This document shows positions 5,738 to 13,568 of a stretch of 15,825 nt of DNA, one piece after another. Under the pieces are notes generated by a model. It made no database searches and was not told the DNA's origin. It saw only the letters and a program-made list of their open reading frames with translations. Source of the DNA: Patescibacteria group bacterium (GTDB taxonomy: Bacteria > Patescibacteria > Microgenomatia > Levybacterales > UBA12049); assembly GCA_023379465.1 (NCBI GenBank), contig JAMCTM010000037.1, positions 1 to 15,825 of the forward strand, given 5' to 3'. Every line of letters starts with the position of its first letter. Positions within the stretch are counted from its first letter, which is position 1. Position numbers and translations under genes: made by a program.

Positions 5738-5780
5738 GTGGGATTTTAGGGGTGGTTACGGATTTCAACGGGGGGATTAT

Positions 5781-5788
5781 GGTATACT
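5781..5788 (+). promoter_or_regulatory. Extended -10 promoter of leuS
   Basis: TATACT at 5783-5788 is preceded by TGG, an extended -10 (TGn). No good -35 is seen. Predicted start near 5795 gives a leader of about 20 bases to the ATG at 5815. Confidence 0.5.
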
Positions 5789-5814
5789 GAATTAAGAGGG
5801 CCGCTTTTGATTTT

Positions 5815-8271
5815 ATGAAGAATAAAAATACAAAATACATTCCCCGGGAAATAGAGAAGAAGTGGCAGGAGATTTGGGAGAGGCATAATTTATACGGCTC
5901 CGATCTTTCAAAAAGCAACAAATACTACGTTTTGGCGGAGTTTCCCTACCCTTCCGGCGATTTGCACATGGGGCATTGGTTTACCTTCTGCGGGGCGGAT
6001 ATTTACGCCCGTTTTAAGCGCATGCAGGGCTATACGGTTTTCTTTCCTAATGGCTTTGACGCGTTTGGTCTGCCCGCCGAGAACGCCGCCATAAAGAGAA
6101 ATATTCATCCCAGGGACTGGACAATGAGTAATATAAAGCGCATGAAAGAGCAGTTCGCGACAATGGGAGGGAGTTTTACCTATGACCATGAAGTAATAAC
6201 CTGCTTGAGTGAATACTATAAATGGAATCAGTGGATATTTATCGAGATGTTTAAAAAAGGTTTGGCTTACAGGGCAAAAACTATGTCTAACTGGTGCCCT
6301 GTGGATCAAACAGTACTGGCAAATGAGCATGTCGTGGACGGTTTGTGCTGGCGCTGCGGGGCGGAGGTGGTGCAAAAAGAAGTTGAACAGTGGTTTCTGC
6401 GCATCACCGCGTACGCGGATAGACTTAAGTGGCCGGAAAACCCTTCTGTTGATTGGCCCGAGTCGGTGCGGCGGGGTCAGAACGATTGGATCGGGAAATC
6501 AGAGGGTGCGGAAGTGGAATTTGGGGTTGAGAATTCGGAATTAAGCATTAAGGTTTTTACGACCCGGCTGGACACCCTTTATGGCGCCACCTTTTTGGTT
6601 TTGGCCCCTGAACATCCCCTTATCGCAAAGATTGTCTCGGAAAAGCAAAAAAAGACAGTCGAAGCCTACCAAAGAGAAACAGAGAAAAAAACAGAACTTA
6701 TGCGCAAAGAAACAAGGGTCAAGACAGGCGTTTTTACCGGAGCCTACGCGGTAAATCCGATCAACAAAGAAAAACTGCCTGTGTGGGTTTCGGATTACGC
6801 ATTGATAACCTATGGCACCGGAGCCCTGTTTGGCGACGCGCACGATGAGAGGGACAGCGAATTCGCAAAGAGATACGGTATTGCCTTAAAACCGACTGTT
6901 ATAACCGGCAACAGAGAAAAAGACGGGCGGATTCTGTCTTTAAAGGAGTGCTTTACCGGTTACGGAACATTGGTTGACTCGGGAGAATTTTCCGGCCTTG
7001 CCTCGATGACTGCCAAAAAGAAGATTCTTGAAAAATTGGTTAAAAACGGAAAGGCCAAGCCCTATGTTACCTATCACCTGCATGACTGGTCGGTTTCAAG
7101 ACAGCGCTATTGGGGAACCCCGGTTCCAATGATTCACTGCCGAAACTGCGGTATTGTGCCGGTTCCGGAAAAAGATTTGCCTCTTGAACTCCCGTACGAG
7201 GTTGACTACGCGCCCAAAGGCAAGCCGCCACTTGCCTCAAACATAGAGTGGATGAGGACGAAGTGTCCCAAATGCGATGAAACGGCAAAGCGCGACGCGG
7301 AAACCATGGATACCTTTGTTGACTCAAGCTGGTATTTCCTGCGGTATCTTGATCCAAAACTTAAAGACGCGGCTTTTGACAAAAAAAGATCGGCAAAGAT
7401 TATGCCGGTTGACATCTATTTTGGAGGAGCGGAGCATACCCTAGGACATACCTTATACTCCAGATTTTTCACGAAGTTTTTTTATGATTTAGGAATGGTT
7501 GATTTTGAGGAATACGCGAAAAGACGGGTAAACCACGGCATAGTGCTTGGCCCGGACGGAGAGAAAATGAGCAAGTCAAAAGGCAACGTGGTAAATCCGG
7601 ACGCGGAGGTTGCCAAATACGGGGCGGACGCGGTGCGGGTTTTTGTCGCTTTTTTTATGCCCTATGACGGAACGGGGCCTTGGATATCGGATCGCATCTG
7701 GGGGGCCTATAGATTTCTGGAGAGGGTTTGGAAACTTAAGGAAAAGGCTGATGATCATAAGATGGACAGGCAGGATTTACTGATGATGCATAAAACGATT
7801 AAAAAGGTTGGCGGGGATATCGCCGGCATTAAGTTTAACACGGCAGTCGCGGCTTTAATGGAATGGCTCAATTATTTGTCCCGAAAAGCAAAAAATAAAA
7901 AACAAAAGGTGTCATGGGAAGAGTATAGGGTGCTTCTTATTCTGCTCGCTCCTTTTGCCCCGCATATGACAGAGGAATTGTGGCAGAGGTTTTTGGTCAA
8001 ACCGCCTCCCTCGTTTCTGTCTGTCCATTGTCAAAAATGGCCTAAGTATGACCCGAAATTTTTAGAAGAGGAGGAGGCAACGATTGTAGTGCAGGTGAAT
8101 GGGAGGGTTCGAGACAGCGTAAAAATGCAAAATGCAAAATGCAAAATGCAAAATTACGTGGAGGAAAAGGCGAGGGAGAGTGAGAGGGTCAGTAAACACT
8201 TGGAGGGCAGGAGTGTTAAGAAGGTGATATACATTGAGGGGAAGATTATTAATTTTGTGACAGAAGATTAA
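5815..8271 (+). CDS. leuS: Leucine--tRNA ligase
   Basis: Class I aminoacyl-tRNA synthetase that charges tRNA-Leu in the cytoplasm. The 818 residues match a bacterial LeuRS. Motifs: FPYPSGDLHMGHW with HMGH at 51-54; zinc-type segments NWCPVDQTVLANE and LCWRCGAE, and later CRNCG and CPKC; the CP1 editing domain with TTRLDTLYGATF (249-260) and GTGALFGDAHDERD, whose HDERD at 343-347 keeps the editing Asp; DSSWYFLRY; and KMSKS at 584-588. The anticodon-binding domain follows and the C-terminus has VQVNGRVRD and HLEGRSVKKVIYIEGKI. Oddity: between VNGRVRD and YVEEKARE lies KMQNAKCKMQN, encoded by four AAAATGC heptamers, in a loop where other LeuRS have an unrelated linker. First gene of a leuS-comEA-comEC run; comEA starts 26 bp after its stop. 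Confidence 0.97.
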   Translation: MKNKNTKYIPREIEKKWQEIWERHNLYGSDLSKSNKYYVLAEFPYPSGDLHMGHWFTFCGADIYARFKRMQGYTVFFPNGFDAFGLPAENAAIKRNIHPRDWTMSNIKRMKEQFATMGGSFTYDHEVITCLSEYYKWNQWIFIEMFKKGLAYRAKTMSNWCPVDQTVLANEHVVDGLCWRCGAEVVQKEVEQWFLRITAYADRLKWPENPSVDWPESVRRGQNDWIGKSEGAEVEFGVENSELSIKVFTTRLDTLYGATFLVLAPEHPLIAKIVSEKQKKTVEAYQRETEKKTELMRKETRVKTGVFTGAYAVNPINKEKLPVWVSDYALITYGTGALFGDAHDERDSEFAKRYGIALKPTVITGNREKDGRILSLKECFTGYGTLVDSGEFSGLASMTAKKKILEKLVKNGKAKPYVTYHLHDWSVSRQRYWGTPVPMIHCRNCGIVPVPEKDLPLELPYEVDYAPKGKPPLASNIEWMRTKCPKCDETAKRDAETMDTFVDSSWYFLRYLDPKLKDAAFDKKRSAKIMPVDIYFGGAEHTLGHTLYSRFFTKFFYDLGMVDFEEYAKRRVNHGIVLGPDGEKMSKSKGNVVNPDAEVAKYGADAVRVFVAFFMPYDGTGPWISDRIWGAYRFLERVWKLKEKADDHKMDRQDLLMMHKTIKKVGGDIAGIKFNTAVAALMEWLNYLSRKAKNKKQKVSWEEYRVLLILLAPFAPHMTEELWQRFLVKPPPSFLSVHCQKWPKYDPKFLEEEEATIVVQVNGRVRDSVKMQNAKCKMQNYVEEKARESERVSKHLEGRSVKKVIYIEGKIINFVTED
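8122..8154 (+). repeat. AAAATGC heptamer tract in leuS
   Basis: Four perfect AAAATGC units (8122-8149) plus a partial fifth. Translated as KMQNAKCKMQN; each heptamer shifts the frame by one, so three units make a seven-residue peptide period. None of the three phases contains a stop. Confidence 0.95.
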
Positions 8272-8297
8272 TGATTAAAGATTGAATCTTAATTCAT

Positions 8298-8936
8298 ATG
8301 AATACGGCCGAGCTTCTGGAAAAATACAAGCCTCTTTTAAAACGTCATTGGCCGCCATTACTGCTGGGTTTATTGGGTTTGATATTCTTAGGTTATGGTT
8401 TGATAGGGTTATTGACTGGTTCGGGAAAATCTCAAGATGTAGGTTTGCAACAATCTAAGGATCTAAATTTAGATAGCCAGGTAAGCCCTGCGGCCTCGGG
8501 CACAGATATTATAATAGATATTGAAGGAGCGGTTTTAAAGCCGGGCGTGTATAGTCTTAACCAGGACGCCAGGCTTAAGGAGGCCTTGATAGCGGCGGGC
8601 GGATTAAGCCGGGAAGCCGACAGAATCTGGATAGCTAAAAATCTTAATCTTGCCATGAAGCTTACAGACGGGACAAAGGTCTATATTCCATCGGCCGGAG
8701 AGAGCGCTTCTTTGGGCAGGGGGACAGAAACTTCAGGGGATCTCCTAAGCAGGGGACTTATTAATATTAACAGCGCTTCGGCCGCGGAGCTTGACAAACT
8801 GCCAGGGGTAGGACCGGCAACAGCCCGGAAAATTATAGACGGCAGACCGTACAGCTCAATTGATGAGCTGATCGGCAAAAAGATTATGAGTCAAAAAGCC
8901 TTTGATAAGATTAAGGATAGAATAAGCGTGTTTTAA
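8298..8936 (+). CDS. comEA: ComEA-like competence DNA-binding protein
   Basis: A 212-residue membrane-anchored DNA receptor for transformation. One N-terminal helix (about 19-40, PPLLLGLLGLIFLGYGLIGL) holds it with the bulk outside. A Ser/Gln-rich linker precedes an SLBB domain (about 71-131: IIIDIEGAVLKPGVYSLNQD, then LTDGTKVYIPSAG). A second linker leads to the helix-hairpin-helix DNA-binding domain (about 155-210): ININSASAAELDKLPGVGPA, with GVGPATA at 170-176 as the hairpin. Length and order are as in other ComEA proteins. The start at 8298 has no clear Shine-Dalgarno. The stop codon overlaps the ATG of comEC by one base (TAATG), so the two are translationally coupled and must act together in DNA uptake. 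Confidence 0.93.
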   Translation: MNTAELLEKYKPLLKRHWPPLLLGLLGLIFLGYGLIGLLTGSGKSQDVGLQQSKDLNLDSQVSPAASGTDIIIDIEGAVLKPGVYSLNQDARLKEALIAAGGLSREADRIWIAKNLNLAMKLTDGTKVYIPSAGESASLGRGTETSGDLLSRGLININSASAAELDKLPGVGPATARKIIDGRPYSSIDELIGKKIMSQKAFDKIKDRISVF

Positions 8937-10207
8937 TGCGGGAACATCTGAAATTATGGATCTTCTTTCTTTTAATTATCCTGGCGATTCGTTTTATTAT
9001 CTTTTTCCAATCAACGGATAGTTTTGTTAATGGGGAGGGAATCAGTTTTAGACAGACTTTATTCACGGAGCCTCAAGTTTTTAGCAGTTACCAATTGATA
9101 AATGCCAGGCCATCGGGCTTTAGCCCTGTGAAAATTATTGCTCCATTGGAGCCAAAATTTCATTACGGAGATACCATAGCGGTTTCAGGCATAATAGGGA
9201 AAAAAGAGCCAAAGAATTTTGGCAGTTTTAAGAATAAACTGATAATAAATAAAAAGCCCGATATAATAATGTATTTCCCCAAAATTGAGGCTGTCGGAAA
9301 AAGCAGATTAGCATTTGTATACCTTATCCGCCAGAAAATAATCTCTCTTTTCGGCAGTGTTCTTCCCGCCGATTCCTCCGCGCTTCTTCTGGGTATAGTT
9401 TTCGGCATAAAAGGCAATATGTCAAAGGAATTTCTTGACAATATTAGAACCGTGGGGGTAATGCACGTAATAGCGGCATCGGGTATGAACGTGTCGATGG
9501 CCGGCGGATTCTTAAGTTCGTTCTTCGCTCTTTTTTTAAGAAGACAGATAGCCCTTGGCTTGACTGTTATTGCCGTTTTGTTTTACGCTTTGCTGGCCGG
9601 TTTGGAGCCTTCGATTATGAGGGCCTCAATTATGGGGATTATGGCATTTTCGGCGCAAATCTTAGGCAGGCAAAGATTGGCGGGATATTCTTTATTTATG
9701 GCAGGCTGGTTAATGCTTTTTGTCTCTCCGGATCTTTTCCTGGATGTTGGCTTTCAGCTTTCATTCCTGGCCACGCTCGGGCTTTTATACATAAGACCTT
9801 TTATGGAGCGGGGAACCGGTGAAAAGTTGATTAAAAGCTCCGTGGTTGGGCAGGAAGCGGCCGCCACAATCTGCGCCCAGATTGCCACCCTGCCCATTCT
9901 TCTGGCAAATTTCGGCACATATTCCCTGTGGTCTGTCGCGGCAAACGCGGTTTTGCTTTGGACAATTCCCATATTGATGACCTTGGGCGGTTTGGCGGTT
10001 GTTTTTGGTTCTCTGATTTCTTTTTTGGCCCAACCCTTTTTGTACCTGGCTTTCCCGCTTTTGATATATTTTGAGCATGTCAGCAGGTTTTTTGCCTCAC
10101 TTCCCGGGAAAATCACTGCGGTTGATTTTCCCATAACGTTTGGGCTGGGATATTATTTGGTTTTGCTTTCTCTGATTTTATTGCTTAGGTCTTGGAGGAG
10201 GGAATAA
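8936..10207 (+). CDS. comEC: ComEC/Rec2 family DNA-uptake channel, single Competence domain
   Basis: Polytopic membrane protein of 423 residues that is expected to pass single-stranded DNA across the cytoplasmic membrane. After a hydrophobic N-terminus (FFLLIILAIRFIIFF) a soluble domain covers about 25-125. The Competence domain (PF03772 type) follows: LGIVFGIKGNMSKEFLDNIR, then VMHVIAASGMNVSMAGGF (the conserved H...SG region near 176-190), LLAGLEPSIMRASIMG, and DVGFQLSFLATLGLLY. About nine further hydrophobic segments run to the C-terminus, which ends LLRSWRRE. The metallo-beta-lactamase domain found at the C-terminus of full-length ComEC is absent, and no separate gene for one lies in this window. 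It overlaps comEA by one base. It ends eight bases before the stop of a convergent gene. Confidence 0.93.
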   Translation: MREHLKLWIFFLLIILAIRFIIFFQSTDSFVNGEGISFRQTLFTEPQVFSSYQLINARPSGFSPVKIIAPLEPKFHYGDTIAVSGIIGKKEPKNFGSFKNKLIINKKPDIIMYFPKIEAVGKSRLAFVYLIRQKIISLFGSVLPADSSALLLGIVFGIKGNMSKEFLDNIRTVGVMHVIAASGMNVSMAGGFLSSFFALFLRRQIALGLTVIAVLFYALLAGLEPSIMRASIMGIMAFSAQILGRQRLAGYSLFMAGWLMLFVSPDLFLDVGFQLSFLATLGLLYIRPFMERGTGEKLIKSSVVGQEAAATICAQIATLPILLANFGTYSLWSVAANAVLLWTIPILMTLGGLAVVFGSLISFLAQPFLYLAFPLLIYFEHVSRFFASLPGKITAVDFPITFGLGYYLVLLSLILLLRSWRRE

Positions 10208-10215
10208 AAAGAAGC

Positions 10216-10548
10216 CTACTTTGTTAAGGATTCAAGTTTGTCTCCGGTGCTTTTACTGCCAATGACAATAATATAAGTTCCTATCACCAGGAAAACCTCT
10301 TTTGCCAGCAGCATGGCTGTTAGCACCAGGTTGTTGGAAATTTGAAGGTAGGTGCCTAAGGCATCTATAAAAATTCCAATCGCGATTAAAAATACCCCGG
10401 TGGAGATGGATTTAAATCCTGCCGCCAGAATGCCTGAGCCAAACTTTTTGGTTACGGAGGCCATAATTACGCCCGCCGCTATAGAGGCAAAGGCGGCAAT
10501 AAAGCTTCCGGCCTGGATCACTATTTCTAAAAGTTTAGCTGTTCCCAT
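10216..10548 (-). CDS. Unrecognised small membrane protein
   Basis: A 110-residue, very hydrophobic protein with three or four probable membrane helices (about 8-30, 38-62, 72-96) rich in Gly, Ala and Ile, and a short charged tail GDKLESLTK. I do not recognise a family; nothing in it suggests catalysis. It lies downstream of, and in the same direction as, a small soluble protein gene (30 bp apart), so the two may be co-expressed. It ends tail to tail with comEC with only eight bases between stops and no visible terminator. Confidence 0.6.
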   Translation of the reverse strand: MGTAKLLEIVIQAGSFIAAFASIAAGVIMASVTKKFGSGILAAGFKSISTGVFLIAIGIFIDALGTYLQISNNLVLTAMLLAKEVFLVIGTYIIVIGSKSTGDKLESLTK

Positions 10549-10578
10549 AGGCAGTACCAGATATTAAATAGCTAGTTT

Positions 10579-10956
10579 TTAGTCTCTAGCCGATGGCACT
10601 GGTTTGCTGGTTTGTTGCGCATCCTGAGCCGCTGACGTTTTAACGTCTGCCTGTTGCCCTGGCGGGCTGACCGTTTTCATAATTTCTTCTTTGGCCAAAG
10701 AGGGATAGCTTGTTAAAAGAGGCTCCATGGTCTTTTTTATAATCAGTCCGGAAAGATCTATAAACTGGGCTATAAGCTCTTGGGTTATTTCTTTGGGGGA
10801 GCCTGTTATTACTGTAACCGTACCGTCGTCTGAAACAGTTAATCCATTGACGCTTCGCGCCCTTGCCAGTGTTATGGCAGGACCTAAAACAACGATCTGT
10901 TTTTTAATAACCTCTGTCAGTAATTTTTGATATTCTCCGTCTGTTTGCGGCTGCAT
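10579..10956 (-). CDS. Unrecognised small soluble protein
   Basis: A 125-residue protein with no signal peptide. Residues 1-85 look folded: a helix (EYQKLLTEVIKKQIVVLGPA), a beta hairpin (GLTVSDDGTVTVITG) and a long helical segment (EITQELIAQFIDLSGLIIKK). The last 35 residues are Pro/Gln/Ser/Ala-rich and probably disordered (PPGQQADVKTSAAQDAQQTS). I do not recognise the family. The ATG at 10956 is the first start in frame; a promoter of TTGACA type lies just upstream, facing away from argS. Probably co-transcribed with the small membrane protein that follows; that pairing is the only clue to its role. Confidence 0.6.
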   Translation of the reverse strand: MQPQTDGEYQKLLTEVIKKQIVVLGPAITLARARSVNGLTVSDDGTVTVITGSPKEITQELIAQFIDLSGLIIKKTMEPLLTSYPSLAKEEIMKTVSPPGQQADVKTSAAQDAQQTSKPVPSARD

Positions 10957-10977
10957 ATTAATTGTTGCTATATTTTA

Positions 10978-11006
10978 TTGATAGCAGGTAGAAACATACT
11001 TGTCAA
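10978..11006 (-). promoter_or_regulatory. Promoter for the two small genes
   Basis: On the minus strand a perfect TTGACA (11006-11001) is followed after 17 bases by TATCAA (10983-10978). Predicted start near 10971 gives a leader of about 15 bases. It overlaps the oppositely directed argS promoter, so the two may compete for RNA polymerase. Confidence 0.5.
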
Positions 11007-11017
11007 TATGCTAAACT
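10989..11017 (+). promoter_or_regulatory. Extended -10 promoter of argS
   Basis: TAAACT at 11012-11017 with TGC directly before it (extended -10), and TAGAAA 17 bases upstream (10989-10994) as a four-of-six -35. Predicted leader is about 20 bases to the ATG at 11044. Confidence 0.4.
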
Positions 11018-11043
11018 GAAATACCGGCGACTGGCTGGGTAAT

Positions 11044-12786
11044 ATGTTGGATATTAGACGAGAGATTACTGCTGCTATAAAAGAGGTTATGGCGGGAATG
11101 GGAATAGGGGATATTGACGCGGTTTGCCAGCGTCCCAAGGGCATATTTCACGGGGACTACACCTCGAATATCGGCCTGGCCGCGTTCAGGAAACAAACAG
11201 GAGGCAAGAAGCAGGAGTATAAAACACCGCTGGATTTGGCGGAGAAAATAGCGCGGGATTTAAGACTAAGGATTAAAGATTTAAGAATAGAGCGGATTGA
11301 GACAGCCGCTCCCGGGTTTATAAACTTTTGGCTGTCGGAGGATTTTCTTGCCGGTCAGCTTAGGGAGGCGATAAAAAATAAAAAAAGGGCTGGCGGGAGC
11401 GGTAAAAGCAAAAAGGAGAAGATCATGGTTGAATTTACGGACCCCAATCCTTTTAAGGAGTTTCACATAGGACATCTCTACAGCAATGCCGCCGGAGAAT
11501 CAATCTGCCGTCTTTTAGAGTCCCAGGGCAGCGAAGTGAAGAGGGCGTGTTACCAGGGAGATGTGGGAATGCATGTGGCAAAGGCCCTGTACGCAGTTTT
11601 ACAAATTACAAATTACAAATTACAAATTACAAATTTAGAAAAGAAAGAGATTGGAGAGCGGGTAAAGTTCTTAGGCGAGGCTTATGCCTATGGGGCAAGA
11701 GATTACGAAGAAAACGAAGCGGCAAAATCAGCTATTAACGGCCTCAACAGGAAGATCTATGACAAGTCGGATCCCGAAATCAACAGTTTGTATGAGAAAG
11801 GCAGGGCCTGGAGCCTGGAATATTTTGAGACAATTTATTCCCGTTTGGGAACTAAGTTTGATTACTATTATTTTGAATCAAGGGTTGGAAAAATCGGTTT
11901 GGATCTTGTCGGGAAAAACATTGAAAACGGTATTTTTGAGCAAAGCGGGGAGGCGGTTGTTTTTCGGGGAGAGAAATACGGGTTTCATACCAGGGTTTTT
12001 GTCAATTCCCAAGGCCTGCCAACCTACGAGGCAAAAGAGCTAGGTTTAAACTGGCAGAAATTCCAAGATTATCCGGCCAACGCCTCGGTAATTATCACCG
12101 GCAATGAGATTAATGAATATTTCAAGGTACTTATGGCGGCAATGGACCGGATTATGCCGGAGGTTGCCTCTAAAACAAGGCATATCGGCCATGGAATGGT
12201 GCGTCTTGCCACAGGTAAAATGAGCAGCAGAAAGGGCAATGTTGTAACCGGCGAGCGGCTTTTAGACGAAGTAAAGGCATGTTTAAGAAGAGAATATCCG
12301 AAGATGGATGAAAAGACCCTTGAGATTGTTGCGGTGGGTGCCGTAAAGTACGCGCTTTTGAAAAACGGTATCGGACTTGAGATTATTTTTAATCTCGACG
12401 CGTCAATTAGCCTTGAAGGGGATTCGGGTCCTTACCTGCAGTACACGTATGCTCGCACACGCAGTGTGCTTTCAAAAGTCAAAAGTCAAAAGTCAAAAGT
12501 CAAAAGTACAATTCAAAATTTAAAACTTGAGATGGAGGAACTCGATCTTCTTCGAACGATTTATCGCTTTCCCGAGACAGTTGAGGAGGCCGCCAAAAAT
12601 TTTTCGCCCAATATCATTTGCTTTTTTATGTTTGATCTTGCCCAAAGATTTAATCTTTTCTATCAGAGGCAAAGAATCATCGGTTCGGAGAATGAGGGCT
12701 TTAGACTGCTCTTGACAGAATCGGTTGGCCGGATCATCAAAACGGGCTTGTACCTTTTGGGTATTGAGTCGCCGGAGAAGATGTGA
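11044..12786 (+). CDS. argS: Arginine--tRNA ligase
   Basis: Class I synthetase charging tRNA-Arg in the cytoplasm; 580 residues, normal for the family. Order: N-terminal tRNA-recognition domain (about 1-110), catalytic signature VEFTDPNPFKEFHIGHLYSN with HIGH at 141-144, RACYQGDVGMHVAKALY, then MSSRKG at 393-398 (KMSSRKGNVV), GDSGPYLQYTYARTRSVL and the DALR anticodon-binding domain ending LTESVGRIIKTGLYLLGI. Two repeat insertions are odd: LQITNYKLQITN after AKALYAV (five ACAAATT heptamers), and KVKSQKSKVKS after TRSVLS (AAAAGTC heptamers). Both fall in loops between conserved blocks, the second at the hinge to the DALR domain. A weaker repetitive stretch encodes LRLRIKDLRIERI near 73-85. Single-gene unit, divergent from the two small genes. 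Confidence 0.96.
   Translation: MLDIRREITAAIKEVMAGMGIGDIDAVCQRPKGIFHGDYTSNIGLAAFRKQTGGKKQEYKTPLDLAEKIARDLRLRIKDLRIERIETAAPGFINFWLSEDFLAGQLREAIKNKKRAGGSGKSKKEKIMVEFTDPNPFKEFHIGHLYSNAAGESICRLLESQGSEVKRACYQGDVGMHVAKALYAVLQITNYKLQITNLEKKEIGERVKFLGEAYAYGARDYEENEAAKSAINGLNRKIYDKSDPEINSLYEKGRAWSLEYFETIYSRLGTKFDYYYFESRVGKIGLDLVGKNIENGIFEQSGEAVVFRGEKYGFHTRVFVNSQGLPTYEAKELGLNWQKFQDYPANASVIITGNEINEYFKVLMAAMDRIMPEVASKTRHIGHGMVRLATGKMSSRKGNVVTGERLLDEVKACLRREYPKMDEKTLEIVAVGAVKYALLKNGIGLEIIFNLDASISLEGDSGPYLQYTYARTRSVLSKVKSQKSKVKSTIQNLKLEMEELDLLRTIYRFPETVEEAAKNFSPNIICFFMFDLAQRFNLFYQRQRIIGSENEGFRLLLTESVGRIIKTGLYLLGIESPEKM
11601..11635 (+). repeat. ACAAATT heptamer tract in argS
   Basis: Five perfect ACAAATT units. 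Translated as LQITNYKLQITN with a seven-residue period of 21 bases. No stop in any phase of this strand. Confidence 0.95.
12474..12507 (+). repeat. AAAAGTC heptamer tract in argS
   Basis: Four perfect AAAAGTC units (12474-12501) and a partial fifth, encoding KVKSQKSKVKS. The same heptamer recurs in the M16 peptidase gene 2 kb away. Confidence 0.95.
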
Positions 12787-12829
12787 GATAAAGCTTTAGC
12801 CGTGCTTTCCGTTTTTCCTCGGCCAGACT

Positions 12830-13120
12830 TTATTTATACTCTCGATGCGATCCTGAATGTTTAGCAATAGTAAATAAAAGAATAATTTTTTTCTCGACCT
12901 CATCAAAATCCCAGATAATACGTAAATCGCCGGTTATAAAACTGCTCCATTTTTCTCCAAAATTTCTTGTATTGACCTTATGACTTTTTAGTGAAGGATA
13001 GAAAGGATCGGTACGGATTAATTTAACCGCTTTCTTTGTCCTTTTTTCTTTTTCCGGATTACCTTTTATGAGTTTTTTATACGCGTCGTCATAACCGGAA
13101 GTAGCAATAAGACTAAACAT
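12830..13120 (-). CDS. RelE/ParE-superfamily toxin (probable mRNA interferase)
   Basis: A 96-residue basic protein with the compact RelE-like layout: an N-terminal helix pair (YDDAYKKLIKGNPEKEKRTK), DPFYPSLKSHKVNTR, then three strands (WSSFITGDLRIIWDFDEVEK, KIILLFTIAKH) and the C-terminal HREYK. The SLKSHKV ... GDLRIIWDFDE pattern is typical of this superfamily, whose members mostly cleave mRNA on the ribosome; ParE-like gyrase poisoning cannot be excluded. The gene begins five bases after the antitoxin stop and has no Shine-Dalgarno of its own, so translation is probably coupled. Basic and aromatic residues near the end (K, H, R, Y) are candidates for catalysis. Confidence 0.8.
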   Translation of the reverse strand: MFSLIATSGYDDAYKKLIKGNPEKEKRTKKAVKLIRTDPFYPSLKSHKVNTRNFGEKWSSFITGDLRIIWDFDEVEKKIILLFTIAKHSGSHREYK

Positions 13121-13125
13121 GTTAT

Positions 13126-13386
13126 TTATAGACTGTCGAGGTGTTTATCAATATCTTCGTCAGAACTGAGCACAGTGTAGCGGCCTTTTTTATAATCGTT
13201 CATTCCCTTTGCGATCATTTTTTCCGTTTCTTCGTCTACAAGCGGCAGTTCGCTTATTTCTTTTTTATATTGTTCGGCAAGGGCTACTTTAATAATTTCG
13301 GCCTCAGATAATACCCGATACCTGCTTCGGAGAAAAGCTAAAACTTCTTCTATTTCCGGCGTTTTGTTTAATCTGATCTGCGACAT
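13126..13386 (-). CDS. Antitoxin of the RelE-type pair, probably ribbon-helix-helix
   Basis: An 86-residue acidic protein upstream of the toxin gene in the usual antitoxin-first order. The N-terminus (MSQIRLNKTPEIEEVLAFLR, then YRVLSEAEIIKVALAEQYKK) fits a short strand and two helices of a DNA-binding RHH-like fold, and the C-terminal half (ETEKMIAKGMNDYKKGRYTV, DEDIDKHLDSL) would wrap the toxin. It is expected to neutralise the toxin and repress the shared promoter. Fold assignment is by eye. A near-consensus promoter stands immediately upstream with almost no leader. Confidence 0.75.
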   Translation of the reverse strand: MSQIRLNKTPEIEEVLAFLRSRYRVLSEAEIIKVALAEQYKKEISELPLVDEETEKMIAKGMNDYKKGRYTVLSSDEDIDKHLDSL

Positions 13387-13395
13387 ATACTACCT

Positions 13396-13424
13396 ATTCT
13401 AGGGCATTTATTACCTTATGTCAA
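13396..13424 (-). promoter_or_regulatory. Near-consensus promoter of the toxin-antitoxin operon
   Basis: On the minus strand TTGACA (13424-13419), 17-base spacer, TAGAAT (13401-13396). The predicted start near 13389 leaves about three bases before the ATG at 13386. The strongest sigma-70-type promoter in the window, as expected for an autoregulated toxin-antitoxin unit. Confidence 0.65.
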
Positions 13425-13534
13425 GAGACTGAGTTTCAGCAGTTTTTCGGGGCGTTAAGGTAAATCCACGCCTGGGGCGACTGGTGATCTATATCAAACT
13501 ATAATCTATACATATCTTTGTGTATCTTTTCCTC

Positions 13535-13562
13535 TTGCAAAATAATTTTTAAGTGGTAAAAT
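13535..13562 (+). promoter_or_regulatory. Promoter of the M16 peptidase gene, predicted leaderless
   Basis: TTGCAA (13535-13540), 16-base spacer, TAAAAT (13557-13562) preceded by TGG (extended -10). Seven bases after the -10 is 13569, the A of the ATG, so the transcript should start at the start codon. No Shine-Dalgarno is present before the ATG, which agrees. Confidence 0.5.
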
Positions 13563-13568
13563 GGGTTT

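Noticed and set aside
12787..12829. Terminator between argS and the toxin gene
   Set aside because: Only a four-base GCCG/CGGC pairing with a long loop; no stable stem followed by T residues on either strand.
13387..13568. tRNA or small RNA gene in the 182-bp gap before the M16 gene
   Set aside because: No cloverleaf or T-loop motif seen; apart from the two divergent promoters nothing is supported.
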